DNA from: Rhodospirillaceae bacterium
Lineage (GTDB): Bacteria > Pseudomonadota > Alphaproteobacteria > Rhodospirillales > Magnetospirillaceae
Length of the DNA stretch: 7,647 nt
Assembly (NCBI GenBank): GCA_013349735.1
Contig: DUZC01000254.1
Location: 1 to 7,647 of the forward strand
Direction: 5' to 3'
A program made the position numbers and the translations under genes. Numbering within the stretch: position 1 is the stretch's first letter; the number at the start of each line of letters is the position of its first letter. Positions 1 to 6,381 of the stretch are shown here, piece after piece. The notes under the pieces are model-generated. The model did no database searches. It had not been told where the DNA came from and was given only the letters and a program-made list of their open reading frames with translations.

Positions 1-1515
1 TTCGCGCAGGATCGTCACGTCCGTATAGGTGGCGAGCAGCCCCCCGTCATTGGTCCGGAAGGATGCCGCCTGCAGCCAGTTGCCATCAGGCAACTGCAAG
101 ATCACCTGCAAGCCGTCCGCGTTACCATGCTGGGTCATCCAACGCCCCCCCAAAGGAGCATTGCTGGAGGCGTCATAAGCGACAGCATCGGAAAACTTCG
201 CGATAACCTGGCTAAAGCTGGCACCCGGATAGGCAACGCCGTCCAGACCCGGCATCAAAGTACGGAACTTGTCATTGCAGACCACCATCTGGTCGCGATC
301 GTCAAACAGGATGACCGCTTCCGAAATGACGGCGATGGCATCCAGCAGCCGGGACTCGGCCCCTCTGACTTTCTCTTCCGCCTCAATGCGCTCGGTAATA
401 TCGCGCGCGGTTCCATGATAGCCGAGAAAGGTTCCGGAAAAGTCGAATTTCGGCGTTCCATTGATAGACAAATGCCGCAGATTGCCGTCGAGCGCGCCCG
501 TGCGGTACATGAAATCCCGGATGGGTCGACGGGCATCCAGATCCGCCTGATGTTGTTCAATCAGTGCCCGGGCGTTCCAGGGCCCCATAATCTCAACTCT
601 GGTCTTGCCCACAGTCGTTTTCTTGAACAGGCCGCTCAGTTCCTGATCGCCATAAAAATCCTTGAAGCGGTGCTGTTCGTCGGTTTCCCAGAGCCAGTCC
701 CAGGACGACTGAGAGGTTGAGCCTATTTTTAGACTGTCACTGATTTCGGCCACGGCATGAATTAAAATGCCCATTTCGTCCCTGCGGTCGCTGGTCTCAA
801 TCGTCAGGTTTCTTTCGCCGGCGATCAGTCGGTCGAACGCATCGGTCACAGTCCGAAGCGGACGGACGATATGTCGGTTAAGAAAGAAAGACGCCGTCAA
901 AATTGCCGCAAAGCCGATCGCGCCCACGATGCCGAGAACCTGTGCATATTCGCCATAGCGCTCTTCAACATCATCCAAATAAATCCCCGACATGACCATC
1001 ATGTTCCAGGGCTCGAATGCTTTTACATAGGTAAGCTTTTTCACGGGCTCGTTGGTTTCGGGCTTTGGCCAGTAATATTCGACATAGCCGCTGGTACTGG
1101 CTTTCTCAAAGAACTCGCGCCAAAAATATGTGCCTTTGACATCCTGAAGATCGCTCAGGAAGGTTCCTTCCAATTCCTTCTTGATCGGATGCATCAGCAT
1201 CCAACCCCTCATATCAACGACGAAGAAATAAGCGCTCCCGCCGTATCGCATCGAACGAACCAGGGCCAGCGATCTGGAAACGGCGTCTTCGTGGCTGATC
1301 GAACCGCGGTTCTCGAGACTGGCGAAATGGGACATGGTCGCCAATGCGATTTCGACGGCACTGCGGGCCGCAAACTTTCGCTCCTTCAGAACAGTTGCAT
1401 GCAAGTTCCATAGAGCGAGGGCAAACAGGCACAAAAAGGTTACGGCGCTTATGCTAACGATTAGCAAAAGCTTTTTTCCAAATGGAAGATTTTTTATATA
1501 ATTATTTATTGTCAT
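1..1515 (-). CDS. Cache-HAMP-PAS-PAS membrane sensor protein, partial (output half off the left edge); paralog of the adjacent hybrid kinase
   Basis: Reading the minus strand from the ATG at 1515-1513 gives 505 uninterrupted codons to base 1, so the 3' end is missing. The protein has a TM segment (about 16-38), a periplasmic single-Cache-type domain (about 39-190; key stretches YFFVVDMRG near 97-104, YWPKP 148-152, YVKAFEPWN 163-171, YLDDVE 179-184), a second TM (about 192-213), HAMP (about 214-265; P219, DEMG 246-249), a first PAS/PAC (about 268-376; WDWLWETD 272-279, GYHGT-RDITER 365-376) and a second PAS (about 385-503). It follows the neighbouring kinase gene residue for residue, offset by four. 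By analogy the missing half should carry HisKA/HATPase, but the sequence does not show it, and a cyclase or other output cannot be excluded. The start lies 7 bases past the upstream stop with no clear Shine-Dalgarno, which suggests translational coupling. The ligand is unknown. Confidence 0.9.
   Translation of the reverse strand, partial: MTINNYIKNLPFGKKLLLIVSISAVTFLCLFALALWNLHATVLKERKFAARSAVEIALATMSHFASLENRGSISHEDAVSRSLALVRSMRYGGSAYFFVVDMRGWMLMHPIKKELEGTFLSDLQDVKGTYFWREFFEKASTSGYVEYYWPKPETNEPVKKLTYVKAFEPWNMMVMSGIYLDDVEERYGEYAQVLGIVGAIGFAAILTASFFLNRHIVRPLRTVTDAFDRLIAGERNLTIETSDRRDEMGILIHAVAEISDSLKIGSTSQSSWDWLWETDEQHRFKDFYGDQELSGLFKKTTVGKTRVEIMGPWNARALIEQHQADLDARRPIRDFMYRTGALDGNLRHLSINGTPKFDFSGTFLGYHGTARDITERIEAEEKVRGAESRLLDAIAVISEAVILFDDRDQMVVCNDKFRTLMPGLDGVAYPGASFSQVIAKFSDAVAYDASSNAPLGGRWMTQHGNADGLQVILQLPDGNWLQAASFRTNDGGLLATYTDVTILRE
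991..1032 (-). repeat. Direct repeat arm in paralogous Cache-domain coding sequence (copy in partial sensor gene)
   Basis: This 42-base stretch matches 4064-4105 at 38 of 42 positions by hand count. It encodes the YVKAFEPWNMMVMSG part of the Cache domain. Several of the differences are silent. It is the strongest nucleotide-level match I saw between the two kinase genes. It reflects gene duplication, not a mobile repeat. Confidence 0.6.
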
Positions 1516-1522
1516 TATTATT

Positions 1523-4500
1523 CTATTTTAAGATCATACTTTTTATTAACGCGACCATTTCCGCAGGTTCGAAGGGCTTGGCCAGATAACCATTCATACC
1601 GACGGCAAGGGCACGCTCACGGTCTCCGGACATGGCGTTGGCGGTAAGGGCGATAATCGGCAAGTTCGCAAATTCCGGGTTTTCGCGAATGCGACGGCTC
1701 GCGTCATAACCGCTAAGGACAGGCATCTGGATGTCCATCAGCACACAATCAAAGCTCTGCTGAGCCTGACAGACCAAATCGATAGCCGCAGACCCATTTT
1801 CCGCAACCGTCACCAGGGCACCCTCAATTTCCAGAATATCCTTGGCCAGAATCCGGTTGAGCTCATTGTCTTCGACCAGCAGGATTTTTATCCCGTCCAG
1901 CCTCTTCTCCGCCGCATTCCCGATTTTTTGCTCGGCGCGATCGGACGTAACATCGATATGGCGGATGACGATATCGAACAAAGTCGACGCACTGACCGGT
2001 TTGCTCAAGGGCCCGATAAGCTGCATTTCCTCGATACCGACGGTCAGTCGGGGATGGTCATAGGCGCTGACGATCACAATGGGCGGCTCTTTGCCTGAGA
2101 ATTTTTTCCGTATCCGGCGCGCCGCCGCCAAACCGTCCTCTTCCGGCATGCGCCAATCCATGAAGACGATATCGACGCGCTCCCGACTTGCCTCCAGTTC
2201 AGCCATCGCCTCGTCGCCAGAAGCGGCTTGCCAAACATCGAGGCCAAATCCTTTTAGGGTCGAAGCCATGCTAAGACGCGCGGCCGGATTGTCATCGACG
2301 ACCAAAACACGTTTACCGGTCAGATCCGGGCTTAGGCGACGCGGCTCAAAGGCACCAAGGCCAAAGGACAAGGTGAACCAGAATGTCGAACCTTGGCCCA
2401 GCACGCTATCAAAGCCGATGGCTCCCCCCTGAAGTTCGACCAATCGGCGGCTGATGGTAAGGCCGAGCCCGGTGCCGCCGAACCGGCGGCTGGTCGAGCT
2501 GTCGCCCTGAGCAAAGGGCTGAAACAACAATGTTTTCTGTTCATCATTGAGGCCTATTCCGGTGTCTTTGACACTAAAGCGGAGAATCGGACGCTCCGCT
2601 GTCCCGCCCACTGGCTTAATAAGCACTGAAATATTTCCGCTGCTGGTGAATTTGATGGCATTGCCAACAAGGTTGAACAAAATCTGGCGAAGGCGGGTTG
2701 GGTCGCCACGCAACATCATTGGCGTTTGCTCGTCACATTCGATGCCGATGGTCAGATCTTTGGCCCGCGCTCTGGGAAAAAGGCTGCCGGACAGGTCCTC
2801 AAGGACTTTTGCCAAGTCGAATGAGATTTCTTCGATATTTATTTTACCGGCTTCAATTTTCGAGAAATCAAGAATGTCATTAATAATGACCAACAAAGCG
2901 TTCGCTGCCTGGTGAACTTTCTCTACATAGTCCCGCTGACGAGGCGTCACATCGCCCCGCAAGACAAGATGGGTCAGCCCAAGCACCGCATTCATTGGCG
3001 TGCGGATTTCATGGCTCATATTGGCCAGAAAATCGGACTTGGCCTGGTTTGCCGCCTGTGCCGTTTCGCCGGCTTCCTTAAGCGCGGTAACATTGGAGTA
3101 AATGGCTACCATGCCGCCATCCTTGGTACGGAAGCAGCCGGCCTGCAGCCAATCGCCATTCGATAATTTCAGGAAAAGCCGGGTGGCGTCGGCACGGTGA
3201 TGCACCGAACGCCAATCCTCCGTGACAGTAAGCCCGGTCTTCTCATCCAGGGCCTGGGAAACGCTGAATCGATCGAGTAAGGCAGAAAATGGGGTAGGTT
3301 TTTGGAAAAGCTCCTCTGCCCCTGGCAATAAGTCCTTGAACTTCTGATTGCAGACGACAAGGCTTTCTTTAACATCGAACAGAGCCACCGCGTCGTTGAT
3401 AGCGGCCATCGCTTCGGCGAGCCGTGATTGCGCAAGTTTAAGGCGTGAGTCCGCTTCCACTCTTTCGGTAATGTCGCGCGATGTCCCGTGATAGCCGCTG
3501 AATACGCCATTTTTATTGTATTTTGGCGAACCGTTGACCAGAACATATAACATCCGGCCTTCGTGATTGATGACTTGATAAACAAAATCGCGGATCTGCC
3601 TTTTTTCTTGGACCAAAGCCAAATAGGCCTCAACCACGGCTGGGGGATTTACTTCGGCCATTAAATCGGCCCGGCGTTTGCCAAGAGCCCGGCGTTTCAT
3701 GGGGTCGCAAAGATCCTTATCGCCCAGAAAATCAGTGAAGCGGTCGTCCGCGTCGGTTTCCCACAACCAGTCCCACGATGTTTGTGATGAGAGCCGAACC
3801 CTTATGCTCTCGCTGAAGCTGGCGACCGCCCGCACCAGGACCCCCATTTCGTCGCTGCGTTCCTTATTAGGCAAGAGCGGCCCTGGGTCCCCTTTCAGCA
3901 TACGGGTTACAAAACCCGTTACCGCCTGCAGCGGGAAAATCATATGCTGCCAGAGAAGAATTGAGGCGATGACCGTCGCCACGAAACCCGACGCCCCAAC
4001 GATGAGCATCCATTGGCCAGCCAGCATGAAACTGGTCTCGACATCATCAAGATAAACCCCGGACATAACCATCATGTTCCAAGGCTCGAACGCTTTCACA
4101 TAGGTGATTTTCGCCGCCGGATCCTGGTTCCCCGGCTTGGGCCAAAAATAGCTGACAAATCCGCTCTTTTTGGCTTTCTCAAAAAACTCGCGATAAAAAT
4201 AATACCCGGTGACGTCCTGAAGGTCGCTCAGGTTTCTTCCCTCAAGATTTTTCATCACCGGGTGCATCAGCATGACCCCTTGCATATCGCTGACGAAAAA
4301 ATATTCTCCATTGCCGTAACGCATCGAACGGATGACTGCGAGAGCCTCTTCCACGGATTGTTTATGGGTTACCAAACCCTGCCGCTCCCTGGCGGCAAAG
4401 TCGGCCATGCTGGCCAGCGCAATTTCAACCGCGCTTTGAGCGGTGAATTTTCGCTCTTTGAGAATGGCATCGTGCAAAATCCACATCGCCAGACCCAACA

Positions 4501-4576
4501 GGGCGACCAACGTAATGGCGCATAGTCCGATCAACATCGAAATCTTGGCGCCAAATGAAAGATCTTGGATGCGCAT
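1523..4576 (-). CDS. Membrane-bound hybrid sensor histidine kinase (Cache-HAMP-PAS-PAS-HisKA-HATPase-REC-REC)
   Basis: A complete 1017-residue protein. TM1 is about 13-35 and the periplasmic single-Cache-type sensor about 37-186 (YFFVSDMQG 92-100, YFWPKPG 143-149, PWNMMVMSG 165-173). TM2 is about 188-209 and HAMP about 210-262 (P215, DEMG 242-245). PAS1 is about 266-372 (WDWLWETD 268-275, GYHGTSRDITER 361-372) and PAS2 about 380-499. HisKA carries phosphoacceptor H522 in SHEIRTP. The ATPase shows an N box around N639, DTGIG 671-675, and GGTGLGLTIS 700-709. REC1 (about 756-873) has D761/D762, phosphoacceptor D807, S837 and K859. REC2 (about 897-1014) has E902/D903, D948, T978 and K1000. All catalytic residues are present, so kinase and both receivers should be active. 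There is no Hpt domain, so onward phosphotransfer needs a separate protein. The family autophosphorylates in response to extracytoplasmic ligand; the ligand is not identifiable here. The start follows the paralog alignment; no convincing Shine-Dalgarno is seen (AGGGGG is about 15 bases upstream, too far). Confidence 0.96.
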   Translation of the reverse strand: MRIQDLSFGAKISMLIGLCAITLVALLGLAMWILHDAILKERKFTAQSAVEIALASMADFAARERQGLVTHKQSVEEALAVIRSMRYGNGEYFFVSDMQGVMLMHPVMKNLEGRNLSDLQDVTGYYFYREFFEKAKKSGFVSYFWPKPGNQDPAAKITYVKAFEPWNMMVMSGVYLDDVETSFMLAGQWMLIVGASGFVATVIASILLWQHMIFPLQAVTGFVTRMLKGDPGPLLPNKERSDEMGVLVRAVASFSESIRVRLSSQTSWDWLWETDADDRFTDFLGDKDLCDPMKRRALGKRRADLMAEVNPPAVVEAYLALVQEKRQIRDFVYQVINHEGRMLYVLVNGSPKYNKNGVFSGYHGTSRDITERVEADSRLKLAQSRLAEAMAAINDAVALFDVKESLVVCNQKFKDLLPGAEELFQKPTPFSALLDRFSVSQALDEKTGLTVTEDWRSVHHRADATRLFLKLSNGDWLQAGCFRTKDGGMVAIYSNVTALKEAGETAQAANQAKSDFLANMSHEIRTPMNAVLGLTHLVLRGDVTPRQRDYVEKVHQAANALLVIINDILDFSKIEAGKINIEEISFDLAKVLEDLSGSLFPRARAKDLTIGIECDEQTPMMLRGDPTRLRQILFNLVGNAIKFTSSGNISVLIKPVGGTAERPILRFSVKDTGIGLNDEQKTLLFQPFAQGDSSTSRRFGGTGLGLTISRRLVELQGGAIGFDSVLGQGSTFWFTLSFGLGAFEPRRLSPDLTGKRVLVVDDNPAARLSMASTLKGFGLDVWQAASGDEAMAELEASRERVDIVFMDWRMPEEDGLAAARRIRKKFSGKEPPIVIVSAYDHPRLTVGIEEMQLIGPLSKPVSASTLFDIVIRHIDVTSDRAEQKIGNAAEKRLDGIKILLVEDNELNRILAKDILEIEGALVTVAENGSAAIDLVCQAQQSFDCVLMDIQMPVLSGYDASRRIRENPEFANLPIIALTANAMSGDRERALAVGMNGYLAKPFEPAEMVALIKSMILK
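4064..4105 (-). repeat. Direct repeat arm in paralogous Cache-domain coding sequence (copy in complete kinase gene)
   Basis: Partner of the arm at 991-1032, same orientation, 3073 bases away and in the same codon phase. Recombination between the arms would delete one gene-length and leave an in-frame chimera with the first gene's N-terminus and the second gene's C-terminus. That consequence is inference from the geometry. Confidence 0.6.
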
Positions 4577-4673
4577 GGCCAGCCGCCGACGCCCCCTAAT
4601 TTCGGCGATGTTTGTTTTCTGACCGGGACGTTGTTTACTTTGTGCTGAACCGAACCGCCGGCCAGAAACTTTT

Positions 4674-4713
4674 ATTATGTTTGAAGGCTAAACCGGTCTT
4701 TACAGTTTTTCAA
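4674..4713 (-). promoter_or_regulatory. Possible promoter for the tandem sensor-kinase genes (weak)
   Basis: The 147-base gap between the reductase stop (4724) and the kinase start (4576) contains an AT-rich patch. On the minus strand it reads CATAAT at 4679-4674, with TAAAGA at 4702-4697 (17-base spacer). An alternative pair is TTGAAA at 4713-4708 with TAGCCT at 4690-4685, also 17 bases apart. Each has a poor match in one or both hexamers. No hairpin plus T-run was found that would terminate the reductase transcript, so read-through from the reductase gene is equally possible. Confidence 0.2.
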
Positions 4714-4723
4714 CTTCTTAGAC

Positions 4724-5752
4724 CTAGACGACAGGAACGCCAAGGGTTGTCGAATGCTCGAAATGAATGGCCCGGTCCGGCCGCACCACGCAATGTGCTG
4801 CCTGTGCCGCCATTGCGGCTTCAGAAAAGCCCTGAAGGATCAGTTTAAGCTTGCCGGGATAGCTGGCGATATCACCGATGGCAAAAACCCCTGGCAAATT
4901 CGTTGCCAGACGGGCGGCATCCACCGCAATCTGATGCCCATCCATCTCAAGACCCCATTGTGCGATCGGGCCAAGCTGGCTGGCCAGCCCAAAAAATGCC
5001 AAGAGCACGTCCGCTGGCAATTTCCGCTGATGGCCTTCAAGATCGGACACCACCACGGCCGATAAAATGCCCGCGGCTCCCTCTAGGCCATGCAACTGAC
5101 AGGGCACGACCAAATCGACCGCGCCGGCCTCCGCCAAGGCCAGAAGACGGGCCGCCGAAGCCGGGGCGGCACGGAATTTGGCGCGGCGATGGATGACCAT
5201 GACCCTGGCCGCGATGTCAGCGAGACAAATCGCCCAATCCACCGCTGAGTCGCCGCCCCCGGCAATAACCACCCGTTTGCCAGCAAAGTCCGCGCTGCGA
5301 CGCACCATGTAAAATACGCTTTTGTTTTCATAATCGGCCAGACCGTCAAGCGGCGGGCGGTGCGGGCCGAAAGCTCCCGGCCCGGCGGCAATGATCACCA
5401 CCGGTGCGATTAAGACCTGACCGTCCGAAAGATCGACTTCCCAGCGCCCATCCGGCAGACGGCTGAGGGATGTAACCGTGCAGTCCTGGTGAAATTGGGG
5501 ATGGAACGGCTTAGCCTGCGCCAACAAGCGATCAACCAGTTCGCCGGCAAGAATGCTGGTAAAACCCGGGATATCATAAATCGGCTTTTCCGGATAAAGC
5601 GCGCTTAACTGTCCGCCTGGCACCGGCAAAGCGTCGACCACATGGCAAGCCAGCTTAAGCATCCCCAACTGAAAAATGGCGAACAACCCCACAGGCCCTG
5701 CGCCAATTATGATGGCGTCGGTTTCATGGCGCGTCTTCGCCTCTTTCAACAT
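4724..5752 (-). CDS. Ferredoxin (flavodoxin)-NADP+ reductase, thioredoxin-reductase-like type
   Basis: A 342-residue cytoplasmic flavoprotein expected to move electrons between NADPH and ferredoxin or flavodoxin using FAD. Visible elements: FAD-binding GAGPVG at 17-22; the GGQLSALYPEKPIYDIPGF block at 46-64; AAGPGAFGP at 122-130; the second dinucleotide fold GGGDSAVDWA at 165-174, followed by HRR 188-190 and FR 193-194 (the NADPH 2'-phosphate-contacting pattern); GDIASYPGKLKL at 293-304; and the C-terminal FEHSTTLG near 331-338. There is no CxxC redox pair where thioredoxin reductase has one, which separates it from TrxB. Length fits this FNR subfamily (about 330-350). An upstream in-frame ATG at 5782 would add ten residues, but the AAGGAG at 5764-5759 lies 6 bases before the ATG at 5752, so I chose that start. 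It is divergent from tsaE and co-directional with the kinase genes. The electron-carrier partner is not encoded here. Confidence 0.93.
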   Translation of the reverse strand: MLKEAKTRHETDAIIIGAGPVGLFAIFQLGMLKLACHVVDALPVPGGQLSALYPEKPIYDIPGFTSILAGELVDRLLAQAKPFHPQFHQDCTVTSLSRLPDGRWEVDLSDGQVLIAPVVIIAAGPGAFGPHRPPLDGLADYENKSVFYMVRRSADFAGKRVVIAGGGDSAVDWAICLADIAARVMVIHRRAKFRAAPASAARLLALAEAGAVDLVVPCQLHGLEGAAGILSAVVVSDLEGHQRKLPADVLLAFFGLASQLGPIAQWGLEMDGHQIAVDAARLATNLPGVFAIGDIASYPGKLKLILQGFSEAAMAAQAAHCVVRPDRAIHFEHSTTLGVPVV

Positions 5753-5758
5753 TGTCGT

Positions 5759-5764
5759 CTCCTT
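5759..5764 (-). promoter_or_regulatory. Ribosome binding site of the ferredoxin-NADP reductase gene
   Basis: The minus strand reads AAGGAG here, six bases before the ATG at 5752-5750. This is the clearest Shine-Dalgarno in the window and decides the start against the in-frame ATG at 5782. Confidence 0.85.
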
Positions 5765-5904
5765 AACCTGGAATTCCAACAAGACTCCAAACGGGCGGCA
5801 GCAGCATGACCAGCCCTGCCGATTGAATCAAGATCTGCATGGGTGGGTGGTGCAAATGGGCAGAAGAATGCTACCATCCGATCCTACAAAAGGGCGCCGC
5901 TTAG

Positions 5905-6381
5905 ATGGACATGCATAACGGATTGGTTTGGCTGGAACTTGCCAACGAAGCAGAGACCAATGACTTGGCGGCAAGGCTGGCGCGGCGCTCACGGTCCGGG
6001 GATATTTTCGCGCTGACCGGCGATTTGGGCAGTGGAAAGACAACATTGGCGCGCGGTTTTATCCGCACCCTAACCAGCCCATCGGAAGACGTCCCCAGCC
6101 CGACCTTCACTTTCGTCCAGGCCTATGATTTCGATTACGGAATCATTTGGCATTTCGATCTTTATCGGCTCGCGCAGCCCGAAGACGCGGTAGAACTCGG
6201 CATTGAACATGCGTTCGGCGAAGGAATCAGCCTGATCGAATGGCCCGAACGTCTCGGACCCTGGTTGCCACCCCGTTGTCTGACCATCGCCCTGCATGAC
6301 GGGCCCGGTGCTACGGCCCGTCGGGCCTGCCTCAGTGGCGGGGGAGAATGGCGCAAGCGTTTGCCGGAAATTTTGTCATGA
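5905..6381 (+). CDS. tsaE: tRNA threonylcarbamoyladenosine biosynthesis ATPase TsaE
   Basis: A 158-residue protein, the usual length for TsaE (YjeE family). TsaE is the ATPase that works with TsaB and TsaD to install threonylcarbamoyl on A37 of tRNAs reading ANN codons, in the cytoplasm. Visible: Walker A GDLGSGKTT at 39-47; the family block PSPTFTFVQAY near 64-74; HFDLYRL at 83-89; and IEWPERLG at 111-118. The start at 5905 has a purine stretch (AAAAGGG, about 11 bases upstream) as a modest ribosome site; the in-frame ATG at 5911 is a possible alternative. The stop overlaps the amgK start by four bases (ATGA), so it heads a coupled operon. No convincing promoter was found upstream. TsaB and TsaD are not in the window. 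Confidence 0.95.
   Translation: MDMHNGLVWLELANEAETNDLAARLARRSRSGDIFALTGDLGSGKTTLARGFIRTLTSPSEDVPSPTFTFVQAYDFDYGIIWHFDLYRLAQPEDAVELGIEHAFGEGISLIEWPERLGPWLPPRCLTIALHDGPGATARRACLSGGGEWRKRLPEILS

Noticed and set aside
127..720. Open plus-strand frame of 197 codons opposite the left part of the window
   Set aside because: It lies antisense to the partial Cache-PAS sensor, whose minus-strand frame is open from 1515 to base 1 and shows clear domain motifs. The plus-strand translation has no recognisable family features.
4013..4525. Open plus-strand frame of 170 codons opposite the kinase N-terminus
   Set aside because: It is a shadow of the Cache-domain coding strand. The frame at 871-1413 opposite the second paralog has a similar translation because the coding sequences are duplicates, so the resemblance is not evidence of a conserved antisense gene.
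4577..4723. Terminator for the reductase gene
   Set aside because: No stable hairpin followed by a T-run could be found on the minus strand in this gap; read-through into the kinase genes remains possible.
4978..4989. Perfect 12-base palindrome GGCTGGCCAGCC
   Set aside because: It lies inside the reductase coding sequence with no partner site or spacing suggesting an operator; expected by chance in GC-rich coding DNA.
5823..5831. TTGAATCAA as a possible Fnr/FixK-type box
   Set aside because: The Fnr/FixK site needs TTGAT-N4-ATCAA. Here the half-sites are fused without the spacer, so it does not match.
5841..5860. GGGTGGGTGG...GGG as a possible G-quadruplex
   Set aside because: Only three runs reach three Gs and the loops are uneven; too weak to claim.
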